From CBCOTE01 sp965112965 (GTDB lineage Bacteria > Desulfobacterota > Desulfovibrionia > Desulfovibrionales > Desulfovibrionaceae), in NCBI GenBank assembly GCA_965112965.1, contig CBCOTE010000020.1, positions 1 through 64,000 of the forward strand: DNA of 64,000 bases. Direction: 5' to 3'. Shown here in pieces: positions 8,668-17,660 of the stretch; the stretch's first letter is position 1; each line of letters opens with the position of its first letter. The notes below the pieces were generated by a model. It did not search any database and was not told the DNA's origin. It saw only the letters and a list, made by a program, of their open reading frames with translations. The position numbers and the translations under genes are program-made.

Positions 8668-9447
8668 TCAGGATTTATCTGGTTTCTCGGCTTGCGGATT
8701 TTTGATCGTCTTGGCTTGTTCTGGTTTTTTTTGGGGAATTGGACTGACCATTGGCTTGGCCGCTAGCTCCTTATAGACTTCATTCTGTAGTACGGGGCTG
8801 GTAATTTTTAAGGCCAGAATTTTTTTAAATATATCTCGGGCATCGTCCGTCCGGCCTAGATAATCACGATAGAGGATGCCCAGGTTAAACCAAGCTTGGG
8901 GATTGTCCGGATCTAAGGTAGTAATTTGCTCGTAGTAGGCTGCAGCCTCAGGGAATTTTTTGTTTCCGGCCATGCACATGCCTAGAAGACCAAGGAGGTG
9001 GATGTCTGAAGGCCAAGCGACTAGAGCCTTGGTTAAAAAATATTGGGCGGCTTGGAAATTACCGACTTCCAGAAATTTTTCCCCGAGTTCTTTCTGTGCC
9101 TGTAGGTCTTGCGGATTTATACGTATACGATACATGAGGTCGGCTATGGCCTGTATGCTTACGTTATCGCTATTCATCTGGTTTATAGTGGTCATGGCTG
9201 ATGGCATGTTTTTTAGCATATCGGTTATGGGGTGGGAGGCTTGATCATGCGCCGAGTTAGTTTGGGTATGTTGTAACTGGATATGGATAGGTTCCAGACG
9301 ATGTAGAAAAGCAGTTAGAAATATGACCATCAGGGCGACAGCGGTGGCGGCTAGAGCGACTTTGGGGCTAATATTTGGACGAGTGGGGCCGACTAAAATT
9401 TGGTGATGTGTTGTCGAGGTATCAGATTTATTTTTTTTTGTGGTCAT
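8668..9447 (-). CDS. Membrane-anchored TPR protein of the cytochrome c maturation cluster (CcmI/NrfG-like)
   Basis: The 259-residue protein has a polar N-terminus, one membrane helix (about residues 30-48) and a periplasmic part with at least two to three tetratricopeptide repeats (about 110-215; ALVAWPSDIHLLGLLG and AAAYYEQITTLDPDNPQAW are typical). The tail is Lys/Pro-rich. It is the last gene of the ccm group and overlaps the end of ccmD by 20 bases. By place and fold it resembles the TPR part of CcmI or NrfG, which hold apocytochrome c for haem attachment, but no CcmH is present here. The role as an apocytochrome chaperone is an inference. Confidence 0.75.
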   Translation of the reverse strand: MTTKKNKSDTSTTHHQILVGPTRPNISPKVALAATAVALMVIFLTAFLHRLEPIHIQLQHTQTNSAHDQASHPITDMLKNMPSAMTTINQMNSDNVSIQAIADLMYRIRINPQDLQAQKELGEKFLEVGNFQAAQYFLTKALVAWPSDIHLLGLLGMCMAGNKKFPEAAAYYEQITTLDPDNPQAWFNLGILYRDYLGRTDDARDIFKKILALKITSPVLQNEVYKELAAKPMVSPIPQKKPEQAKTIKNPQAEKPDKS

Positions 9448-9577
9448 GTTGAACCATCTCCAGGTGGATTAGACGCAGATACAGTTGGCGCTGTCGTCCG
9501 GCTAGGAAGGCCACATAACCGGCAATGCCTAGCCATACTGCGATGTTAGCGATGAGTAGATAGATAGACATTTCCAT
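9428..9577 (-). CDS. ccmD: CcmD, small haem-exporter subunit (49 residues)
   Basis: A short frame between ccmC and the TPR gene encodes 49 residues with one membrane helix (about 5-25) followed by a basic segment (AGRQRQLYLRL), which is the whole recognisable design of CcmD. CcmD ties CcmC to haem-bound CcmE and helps release holo-CcmE from the CcmABC complex. ATG 9577 has AAGGA about ten bases upstream. The last codons are three AAA within a nine-A run, then TAA. The 3' end overlaps the TPR gene in another frame, suggesting coupled translation. Confidence 0.82.
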   Translation of the reverse strand: MEMSIYLLIANIAVWLGIAGYVAFLAGRQRQLYLRLIHLEMVQHDHKKK

Positions 9578-9614
9578 AGAGGTGAGTTCCTTTTGGCTTA
9601 GTTCTTTCGAGGAA

Positions 9615-10295
9615 CTAGGTCTCTTGGCGCAAGGTTAGAATGAACAACCGGTCTCGAATTTCTAGCTGCCGTTGCCGTGTTAGTATTAGAGCTAGCCATA
9701 GAAAGGCCCAGGATGTTACGCAGGCGATGACCGTGGTGCGCATTTCTGGCTCCAGGCTGCTGCCCTGACTGGCAAAAATTGCTGGATGGATACTGCGCCA
9801 CAGCCTGGCAGAGGCGAAGACAAGAGGTACGTCCAAGAAGGCCAAGATTCCGAGGACTGCACAGACTGTGCCCTTACGCCGGAAGGTCATATCTATGCCG
9901 CGTATAAGTAGATAGGCTGCATAGACGAAGAACATGACCAAGGCCGTGGTTAGTCTAGGATCCCAAGTCCACCAGACATTCCAAGAGTAGCGGGCCCAGA
10001 GCGATCCTGTAACTAGGGTTAGGGCGCAACAAAGCATTCCCACCTCGGCCGATGCCTGAGCCAGACGGTCATGGCGGGGTTCAGGTCTGTGTAAGAAGCG
10101 AATACTGGCCATGCAGACTACAAGGAAGCTGATCATGGCCCACCAGGACATAGGTATATGGATGTATAAGATTTTCTGTATCAGACCCATAGTCTGTTCC
10201 ACAGGAGCATAGGCCCATATGAACCACTGACTGCCGGCTACAGTCAGGCCAGCGGCTAAGGACAGAAGGGTTAGGGAGATGTGGGGGGTAGTCAT
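9615..10295 (-). CDS. ccmC: Haem exporter / CcmE haem-loading protein CcmC
   Basis: Inner-membrane protein that presents haem to CcmE. The 226 residues contain six hydrophobic segments and the tryptophan-rich haem-handling motif WNVWWTWDPRLT (about 105-116). Two His residues (about 46 in YIHIPMSWW and 170 in RSIHPAI) stand where the family has its axial haem ligands. AAGGA lies five bases before ATG 10295. It lies between ccmB and ccmD, the usual order for these genes. Confidence 0.95.
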   Translation of the reverse strand: MTTPHISLTLLSLAAGLTVAGSQWFIWAYAPVEQTMGLIQKILYIHIPMSWWAMISFLVVCMASIRFLHRPEPRHDRLAQASAEVGMLCCALTLVTGSLWARYSWNVWWTWDPRLTTALVMFFVYAAYLLIRGIDMTFRRKGTVCAVLGILAFLDVPLVFASARLWRSIHPAIFASQGSSLEPEMRTTVIACVTSWAFLWLALILTRQRQLEIRDRLFILTLRQET

Positions 10296-10346
10296 CTGGA
10301 TCCTTTGTTGGATGTGGTAAGCAGTCGGTTATATTAGTCGATAGAT

Positions 10347-11024
10347 TCAGTCCTCTGAGTTATACACAAATGAAAACAACAGCAAGCCGACCCCGCAGGA
10401 TAAGGCGTCAAAGGCCGCAGCTAGGCCAACCCAAGCTTCCAACCCATTGGTCGGGGCGCCTAGTGTTGCGGCACCTAGACGTACTCCGGCCAAAAGTAGC
10501 GGAATTAGGATAGGAAAAAGGATCACCGAGAACATAGATTCCCGGGCTGCCTGCCCTTGAGCCAGTGCGCCCATGAACGAACCCATAGTTACCAGACCAA
10601 GATCTATCAGAGCTATGACCCCTAGTCCAAAGAACGCTGGACCTTTTAGTCTTTGTCCCAGTAAGATTAGCATGGCCGGTAGGAGCACGATCTGCACCGC
10701 GACCATGAGTATGGCCCCAGCCATAGTTTTGCCTAGCCAGACAGCATGGTGGGGGATGGGCGCTAATAGGAGGGTGAGCCGGGCTGCATTGGGTTCCTCA
10801 ATCCCGTAGAGGGAGTTGAATATTAAAACTTGGCAAAAAATCGAGGCTAGCCAGAATATTGCAGCCGCGGCTTGGGGGTTGATCCATTGTCCAGGATCGG
10901 TCGTCAAACTGAAAAGAAAAAGCAGCAAGAGCCCGAGCAGTAGCGCTTGCACGAGACCGGCGCCTCGTAGGGCTACCAGGTGCAGGTCTTTGCCTGCGAT
11001 GGCTAAGGTTGGACGCAGGATCAT
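10347..11024 (-). CDS. ccmB: Cytochrome c maturation ABC transporter permease CcmB
   Basis: Membrane subunit of the CcmAB ATPase, which uses ATP to release holo-CcmE from CcmC-CcmD. The 225-residue product has about six membrane helices; the FNSLYGIEEPNAARLTLLLAPIP region and the LFPILIPLLLAGVR helix are typical of CcmB. Its ATG overlaps the ccmA stop by four bases (ATGA), a sign of translational coupling. Confidence 0.94.
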   Translation of the reverse strand: MILRPTLAIAGKDLHLVALRGAGLVQALLLGLLLLFLFSLTTDPGQWINPQAAAAIFWLASIFCQVLIFNSLYGIEEPNAARLTLLLAPIPHHAVWLGKTMAGAILMVAVQIVLLPAMLILLGQRLKGPAFFGLGVIALIDLGLVTMGSFMGALAQGQAARESMFSVILFPILIPLLLAGVRLGAATLGAPTNGLEAWVGLAAAFDALSCGVGLLLFSFVYNSED

Positions 11025-11746
11025 GTCATGGCTCCTTTAAGGATAGAGCAGGTCGTCGTTTTAGATAATGTGACAGTCGCGTCCTTCGGCAAGTAACCAA
11101 GCGGGCACTTGTCTGGCGGGCCGAAAAAGGTTTGTTGTCTGTTATCTAGGACTAGGAGTAGATCGGCCATGGTCAAGTCTTGTTCCAAATTGTGGCTGAC
11201 CAAAATCAAACTCGCCCCACGATTGCGACAGGTCATAATTTCTTGATAGAGAGTAGCCTTGGAGCGCGGATCTAGTCCTGTAGCTGGCTCATCCAAAAGT
11301 AATAACTCTGGCCTAGTAAGCAGAGTCCTAGCTAGGGCCAGGCGTTGAGCCATGCCACGGGAGAAGTGGCCAGCTCGTTCTAGGGCTACGGCATGCAGGC
11401 CCATTCGATCTAGTATTTTTAGGAGCATCGTGTTTCTAGTTTCTTTCCGTGGTAGCCCATAGAGACGTGAGATAAACCGCAAATTCTCTAGGGCAGTTAG
11501 CTGTGGATAGAGTCCGGTTTGGTGGCCTAAATAACCGATCAGGCCTGGGGCGACTCGGCAGTTCATCTCTCCAGAGGTCGGTCGCTCTAGGCCGGCAATG
11601 ATCTTGAGCAGAGTAGATTTACCAGTTCCATTGGCCCCAGCCACCAGAAGTACACGGCCGGCTTCCAGGTGCAGGTTTACGTCTTTGAAAACTAGACGTA
11701 GGCCGAAGCGTTTAGTTATGTGGGAAAGGACAAGGTGCATGGCCAT
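11021..11746 (-). CDS. ccmA: Cytochrome c maturation ABC transporter ATP-binding protein CcmA
   Basis: ATPase partner of CcmB. The 241 residues contain Walker A GANGTGKST (about 37-45), a signature region reading FSRGMAQRLALA (CcmA-type, not the canonical LSGGQ), Walker B LLLLDEPATGLD and the switch His in VSHNLEQD. Two in-frame ATGs (11746 and 11740) are possible; the first is used. It follows ccmF by nine bases and overlaps ccmB by four. Confidence 0.94.
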   Translation of the reverse strand: MAMHLVLSHITKRFGLRLVFKDVNLHLEAGRVLLVAGANGTGKSTLLKIIAGLERPTSGEMNCRVAPGLIGYLGHQTGLYPQLTALENLRFISRLYGLPRKETRNTMLLKILDRMGLHAVALERAGHFSRGMAQRLALARTLLTRPELLLLDEPATGLDPRSKATLYQEIMTCRNRGASLILVSHNLEQDLTMADLLLVLDNRQQTFFGPPDKCPLGYLPKDATVTLSKTTTCSILKGAMT

Positions 11747-11755
11747 TTGACCCGT

Positions 11756-13711
11756 CTAACCGTCTTTCGAGGTTGGTTGGATAGATTTGCCCTTCAAAGA
11801 CATGCCTAGGAAGGGGAACAGGATTATAAGGGTACCCCCGATCCAAATCCAGTTAATCAATGGGTTAACATTAATCTTGACTATTATATCGCCATGTTCG
11901 TCTATAGACTCAAGCGTGGCATAGAGTTCATCCCCGAGGCTGGGGATGACTGAGACTTCGGAGAAAGGCTTGTTAAAATTACGGTAGATCCGACGTTGAG
12001 GTGTGAGCATGCCTAGTTTGTGGCCATCACGGGTCACACATAGCGTGGCCTCAATAAAGGTTATGTTTGGTATTTTGTCATTGCGTAGATTTGCGTAGGT
12101 GACTTTATAGCCGGCGATCTCTAGGTGTTGACCAAATTTGAGAGTGCCCCTTATACTGGTTTGGTATGGGCCAGAGAAGGCTACTCCGATTATGACGAGG
12201 GCCAGACCTACATGTACACCATATGCGGCCCATGTGCAGCGCATCCGGCACATGCCGGGGTGAGTAATTAGGAGTACAGTGTAGCTGACAAGGCAGGCCA
12301 TGGCGGACGCTGTGGCAAAAGTAGCCAAGAGTTTGTGCATTCCTACAAACCATAAGACTCCAAAGGTGCCTAAGAAGGCGCCGACTATATATAGAGCCCT
12401 GCGTCGGTTGGTGAAGCCGCCTTTCCAGGTTAGCCAGGGGCAGATCGTCAGAACACCGGCCAGGAGCACAAAAAAAGGCAGACAGACTCGATTATAAAAG
12501 TCGGCGCTTAAACCATGGGGATTTGAACTCCAGGTTTTGCTGAGGACCGGCCAGAGTGTGGCCAACATAATAATCAGCCCCAAGGCTAGCAGGATCCAGA
12601 TTGTCAGGGTTAAGAAGCCATCCCGGCTGCCTATACCGGCCAAGGGCCGGCCGGCCGGGGGTGGGTAGGCGTGGATTATCAACAGGACCAGAGCTAGACT
12701 GATCAGGATGAAGACTAGGAGTACGCCGCTTAGGCCGCTTTCGCCAAAGGCATGCAGGGAGTCTACTACGCCGCTGCGTACCAGGTAGGTGGCGAAAAAA
12801 CTGGTGATAAGTGTCAAGGCCATTAGTAAAGTATTGGTTCGGGGCAGACTACCACGTCTTGTCTCAAGGACCGTGGTGTGTAAGGCTGCTGTACCCACCA
12901 GCCAGGGGATGAGAGAGGCGTTTTCCACCGGGTCCCAAGCCCAATAGCCACCCCAGCCTAACTCCATGTAGGCCCACCAGCCGCCCAGGATAATGCCGGC
13001 AGTAAGCAATAGCCAGGCCAGCAAGGTAAAATTGCGTGAGGCTATGGCCCAATGGGGCTCCTGTACGGTAAAGGAAATATATCGGTCGGTGGGCAAGGAT
13101 TTTTCGCGGTTACCTCGGCCCATGAGTAATTGGGCCAAGGCTAAGCAGGCCGGCACGGTGAACCCGGCATAGCCGAGGAAGAGTAGCGGTGGGTGAAAAA
13201 TCATGCCTGGATTCTGCAGGAGCGGGTTGAGGCCATTGCCATCCGCTGGTGGCGGGGTAACTTGTTGAAATGGACTCGAATATGAGGTAAGGAGCAGGAG
13301 CAGAAAGGCTGTGATCCCATGATAGAAGACCCAAAAACATAGGCACGTGGCCTGGGATAGCTTACGGTAGCTATCCGTGGTCCAAAAAACCATCCCTAAC
13401 AAGGCTACTGTCCAGAGCCAGAAAAGTAGCGAGCCAGATTGCCCAGCCCAGAAGGCTGTTATAGTGTATAATAAAGGCAGGGTTAGGTCAGTGTATTCAG
13501 TAACATATAGGAAATCGAAATCTCGGGCTATTAGGGCGCGGTAGAGGACAAAGGAAGCAACCGTGGATAGGCCTAGGACTATGAGTTGGCAGCGTTCGAT
13601 CCAGGTTAGGAGTTCTTGGCGGCCAGTCCAAAGCTGAGCTAAAGCCGTAAATGCGCCGGCTAAGGCTATGACGAGGGCTATGACGAGGGTAGCATGAGCG
13701 AATAAATGCAT
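11756..13711 (-). CDS. ccmF: Cytochrome c haem lyase subunit CcmF
   Basis: Large inner-membrane protein that takes haem from CcmE and attaches it to apocytochrome c. The 651 residues match the family and hold some 14-15 membrane helices and the haem-handling motif WGGYWAWDPVENAS (about 253-266). The C-terminal periplasmic domain (about 495-625) is present. AAGGAG lies six bases before ATG 13711. In this set CcmF must work without CcmH and CcmG, which are absent from the neighbourhood. A decayed 1.3 kb stretch separates it from ccmE, so it probably needs its own promoter; an AT-rich TATAAA-like box lies about 35 bases upstream. Confidence 0.96.
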   Translation of the reverse strand: MHLFAHATLVIALVIALAGAFTALAQLWTGRQELLTWIERCQLIVLGLSTVASFVLYRALIARDFDFLYVTEYTDLTLPLLYTITAFWAGQSGSLLFWLWTVALLGMVFWTTDSYRKLSQATCLCFWVFYHGITAFLLLLLTSYSSPFQQVTPPPADGNGLNPLLQNPGMIFHPPLLFLGYAGFTVPACLALAQLLMGRGNREKSLPTDRYISFTVQEPHWAIASRNFTLLAWLLLTAGIILGGWWAYMELGWGGYWAWDPVENASLIPWLVGTAALHTTVLETRRGSLPRTNTLLMALTLITSFFATYLVRSGVVDSLHAFGESGLSGVLLVFILISLALVLLIIHAYPPPAGRPLAGIGSRDGFLTLTIWILLALGLIIMLATLWPVLSKTWSSNPHGLSADFYNRVCLPFFVLLAGVLTICPWLTWKGGFTNRRRALYIVGAFLGTFGVLWFVGMHKLLATFATASAMACLVSYTVLLITHPGMCRMRCTWAAYGVHVGLALVIIGVAFSGPYQTSIRGTLKFGQHLEIAGYKVTYANLRNDKIPNITFIEATLCVTRDGHKLGMLTPQRRIYRNFNKPFSEVSVIPSLGDELYATLESIDEHGDIIVKINVNPLINWIWIGGTLIILFPFLGMSLKGKSIQPTSKDG

Positions 13712-15012
13712 GGAGTCTCCTTGTCAGTGTTAATTTTTTATAGTCTGGATGGGGGGTAGAAAGAAAGTGGCCGGGTCAATGTCGGGACTAGAGTTAGGCC
13801 ATAAGTGTGTGGCCTTAGGACGGCATGGAGACGTGCATAAACTTGTCAACGGATCTGGCAGAGGCACTATGATGCTTTCGTCGTGTCCTTGTAAGGCATA
13901 TAAGTCGGGGTTATATCTTGAATTGACATCCCGGGCTATACATTTTGACTCATGTCCTGACCTATATTCTATGCCGTCACTTTAATTATGCTATATGACT
14001 ATGGCCATCCATCATGGATGCTGTATCTTACTTATACTTATGTCTTTTTTTATGCTTATGCCGGCCACCTATATGATATTTTCTTTGACTAACTGTTGCT
14101 GGTGCTTCACTTATAACTGGAATAGCTAGTCATATAGCTTGATGATGCTCTTAGTCACAGTCTGGATCTTGACGTTATCCATAGGTTCGGAATAGAGTAG
14201 GATGCCGATATCGAATTATTTGGAGGTCATCTTCAGCTGGATTAAGTGGTGATGAAGTTATTGGCGAGTTCGTTTTGAAGTCGTTTGAGCACAACATGCT
14301 ATTCCAGCGTAATATTATTGGCCTGATAGGCAGCTGTTAACGTTGGGGGCAGTGAGTTTATTTGGTTACGGTCAAAAATTGCAGGGAAGGAATGGTTGCC
14401 GGTCTGGTTATGTTGCTGGGTTGAGGCCGAGGTGGTCAACAGACTAGGCAGATTGTGATGGACAAAGATATGGTTTATAATATTCTTTTCAGATAGTAGT
14501 TTGTGTACTATATATTCAAATAAGTTGGGTTGATGATATAGGTATTGACATATATATTTTTTAGTATCGTGCTAATTGGATAAATGCTATGTAACATTAG
14601 GTATAGTTAGTTATATTACTTCACATTGCGAGTCGCTATTCTTAGATAACGGGAGCTAAAAAAATAATATGTAACAATAATTTAAGATGTTTGATTATTA
14701 GATACTTTTGGTAGTATCATCTATTTACTTGATAGCTTGAATAGTTAGACTGTATAGAATAAGGTAAATTTTTTGACTATAATTCATATTTTAGTGCCGG
14801 CGAGGAAGACATCAAAAATATATTGATCGAAATATGTTGGTCGAAGAGGTAAGAAGTAGGAACGTCTATGATTTTCTATTTGCAGCAAACATATTTCTGG
14901 CTGGTTATGTTACAGGTCAATCTATAACCGTCGCCAATACATGATGAATAAAATAATCTGTGTAATAAATATTGCCGGTAGTGTCATTAGTGATGGCTAG
15001 AAACTAACAGTT
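13712..15012 (-). pseudogene. Decayed interval between ccmE and ccmF with coding remnants
   Basis: No intact gene is visible. On the minus strand two open segments with balanced amino-acid content survive: one of about 70 codons next to ccmF (about 13740-13970, containing PDLYALQGHDESIIVPLPDP and ending just before ccmF) and one at about 14320-14460 (containing NSLPPTLTAAYQANNITLE, then a stop and further broken sequence). The segments near 14480-15000 are AT-rich and empty. Neither was recognised. The simplest reading is one or two dead genes that once lay inside the ccm operon. Confidence 0.4.
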
Positions 15013-15444
15013 TTAAGGCACTCGGTTTTTCTTTTGGTACTTCGAAGGGCATTTGGTCATGAGCACTGTGGCCTTGAAGGCCTGGTTATCTTGAGCTTTC
15101 GTGGATTTTGGCAGGCTACCCTCTACTATAACCTCGGCCCCGTCCTTAAAAGTGTTGGGCACTGTGCCTTGATATTCCACCCAAAGGCTCTTGTTCACGT
15201 CATCCTTGTCTATTAATCGAAAACGTATTCCACGTTGATCCTGTAATAATATGATTTTTTGGCCGTCCACTGTGCCGAATAGCCGCGCTGAGGTGAGTTT
15301 TTCCGCCGGCATAGCCAAGGCTTCGGCTACGTTCACAAAATAGACGCTGTCGGACGAAATTCCTGAGAATACCAGATAGCCTAATCCGGCTGCTAACAGC
15401 ATAAATGCCGCGATATATACGCCTTTACTACCTTGTTTCGACAT
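15013..15444 (-). CDS. ccmE: Cytochrome c maturation haem chaperone CcmE, Cys variant (CxxxY)
   Basis: Periplasmic membrane-anchored haem chaperone that shuttles haem from CcmC to CcmF. The 143 residues have an N-terminal membrane helix (about 8-28), an OB-fold beta barrel and a flexible tail. In classical CcmE haem binds covalently to His in an HxxxY motif; here the motif reads CPSKY (Cys about 132, Tyr about 136). This Cys variant is known from sulfate reducers such as Desulfovibrio, where it works in a Ccm system without CcmG and CcmH. ATG 15444 is chosen because AGGAA lies six bases upstream. The gene is set apart from ccmF by decayed DNA. Confidence 0.93.
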   Translation of the reverse strand: MSKQGSKGVYIAAFMLLAAGLGYLVFSGISSDSVYFVNVAEALAMPAEKLTSARLFGTVDGQKIILLQDQRGIRFRLIDKDDVNKSLWVEYQGTVPNTFKDGAEVIVEGSLPKSTKAQDNQAFKATVLMTKCPSKYQKKNRVP

Positions 15445-15526
15445 TTGTGTTTCCTGATTATTAGTCGGCAAGAATAATAGTTGGAGACCAATCTACATCT
15501 TAGTTTTTTTTTATGACAATGAAGTC

Positions 15527-16561
15527 TCAACGGCTCTGTGTCAACTGTTCACGTTGCCGTCTGGCTAACTCTCGTAGATCTTCTACAGCGTCGGTTTCGT
15601 CTACGATTTCCCGGCCAAGCATTTCCTCCAGCACGTCTTCTAGGCTTACCACGCCAGCTATGCCGCCATACTCGTCCAGCACCACGAAGAGATGTACCCG
15701 GGTCTGTAAAAATTTTGGGAGTAGGCGATCTAGGGTTAGCGTTTCTACTACGAAGCGCACTGGACGCATGAGCTCGCCTAGACACATGGCGTGACGGTCG
15801 TCGGCCAAGGCTCTAAGCACATCGCGTCGGTAGACCAGCCCTACTACGTTCTCTGTGTCTCCTTTGTCAAACACTGGAATACGACTATAGTGCCATAGTC
15901 CGGGCACGTCTTTGGCCTCAGCTACAGTGGAGTAGATGGGCAGTGAGAAGATTACCATGCGTGGCGTCATGATCTCACGCACGGTCTTTTGGTCTAAGTC
16001 TAACACATTTCGGATGGTTAATTCCTCAGATGGCTGGATGCGGCCGGACTGGAGAGAGAGACTGACTACGGCGCGAATATCGTCCTCGGTGGTCTGGGGA
16101 ATATCATGTCTAGACCGAAGGGAACGTACTATCAGACCACTGATCCAGATGATCGGTAGAAGAAGCCAAATTAGCCATTGTAATGGCTGAACCAGGTATG
16201 GAGCCAGCTGGCGGGCATGGGCCACTCCCAATGTTTTTGGGATTAGTTCGCCAACCACCAGGACAACAGCGGTGAAGAGTACGGCAAAGGGACCCATGAA
16301 TTCGCTACCGAACTCCTGTACCGCTGCGGCGCCGACTAAGGTGGCACCGGCAGCGTTGGCTACGGTGTTTAAGGTCAGGATAGCCGCGATGGGTTTCTCT
16401 ATATCAACTCGCAGGCGAAAGAGCACTTGTCCAGCTGGTCTACCGGAGCGGCGTAGCTGATCTACAAAGCTCCAGGGCAAAGAGTAAAGCATGGCCTCGG
16501 TAATGGAACAGAAGAAGGAAGCCAGCACAGCCACCACGAAGATAGCGATGAGCGTGGTCAT
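15527..16561 (-). CDS. CNNM/CorC-HlyC family membrane protein with CBS domains
   Basis: A 344-residue protein with a DUF21/CNNM transmembrane domain (about residues 1-170: three to four helices, with GELIPKTLGVAHA, a family hallmark) followed by a CBS-domain pair (about 200-320; EIMTPRMVIFSLP, YSRIPVFDKG and LDEYGGIAGVVSLEDVLEE are typical). The large C-terminal CorC_HlyC domain found in longer members is missing, which is normal for the shorter group. Such proteins are linked to magnesium or cobalt homeostasis; the name haemolysin is historical. The family call is secure, the substrate is not. Confidence 0.85.
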   Translation of the reverse strand: MTTLIAIFVVAVLASFFCSITEAMLYSLPWSFVDQLRRSGRPAGQVLFRLRVDIEKPIAAILTLNTVANAAGATLVGAAAVQEFGSEFMGPFAVLFTAVVLVVGELIPKTLGVAHARQLAPYLVQPLQWLIWLLLPIIWISGLIVRSLRSRHDIPQTTEDDIRAVVSLSLQSGRIQPSEELTIRNVLDLDQKTVREIMTPRMVIFSLPIYSTVAEAKDVPGLWHYSRIPVFDKGDTENVVGLVYRRDVLRALADDRHAMCLGELMRPVRFVVETLTLDRLLPKFLQTRVHLFVVLDEYGGIAGVVSLEDVLEEMLGREIVDETDAVEDLRELARRQREQLTQSR

Positions 16562-17660
16562 ATTGTGGGATCGATATGGGGTGTGGAGAGTGTGACTAGG
16601 AGTAAAGTTATTACTCCTGCGCCGAGATATTTTTTTAAAGCATTCAGCCCTGCGGAGAAGCTACTGCGTCCGAGGCTGATACGACGATGAGCCGCTAGGC
16701 CGTAAAATAGTACTCTATGTATAAGCAAAGTTCTGATATTTTTTCAGAGTTATATTACAGAAGGCAGCCACATTTTTAAGGGCTATAAGTGTCTCATATT
16801 GTTACATGATAACGGTGTCTAGTAGTTCTAATAGTTCGGAGTTTCAGGTAGTTTTGAAAACCTTGGACACAGCCATGGCAGCTAGAAGCCAGGCAATACG
16901 GCAACCACCAAGCTGATATGCTGTGGTCGACTTCGTCGGAAAAGAGCAGCAATCCGTGATACCAGACCAGAGCTATTATGTGCCGGAAGTCGTTTTTGTA
17001 GGCAAAAAATAGTGGGATTGCGGGGGGGGTATGTTGATCGATCGGGTATCTAAAATTATGGTTCGTTCCAATATATTCAAGTTCGGCGCCGTCATGGGAA
17101 CAATAGATATATCTAAGGCCATCATACGACAGCTGATGGTCTTGAGCAAATAAGATATGAATTGTTAACATGGTCTGGGTATGATCACAAGGTCCTTGGG
17201 TTTGAGTAGGCCGGAATAAAAAAAACAATGATGGCCTTTTCGACGTCACTCTAGATGGTTGGATTATTTGCTAACAACCTTGTACAATTTTTTGGTTCCT
17301 AATATAACTTCGAACCATACTCACGGGGTCGATGGGCCTAAGATTAAGGGCAGGCAAGTATTTTTGGTTATCCGATCCAGACTAAGAAGCTCGGCAATTA
17401 TCAATTTTTTTGCGTTTCAAGACGTAGATCAGGTGTTGCACGCTTAGCTTGTGGGCGGTAAGTAGTTTCATAAAAATTGGAACTTCTGGGACATTAAAAA
17501 ACATCCATCTGTTATCATTATATTTTTTTGACGATACTAGTGTACAAGAGATACTATTTTTGATCAATATATATTATATAAAAAAAATAATGTTCGGCCT
17601 GTCGCTTCTGACACTAGACATGAGGTACTATATGGGCATTACTGGTCACAGTTACCGTTT
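16562..17660. other. Non-coding or decayed interval
   Basis: A minus-strand open frame of 151 codons at 16794-17249 is rich in His, Tyr and Trp, lacks a good ribosome site and matches nothing I recognise; it may be a gene remnant. The segment 17380-17567 on the same strand also looks weakly coding-like (NVPEVPIFMKLLTAHKLS) but is broken. The remainder is AT-rich. No RNA gene was seen. Confidence 0.35.
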
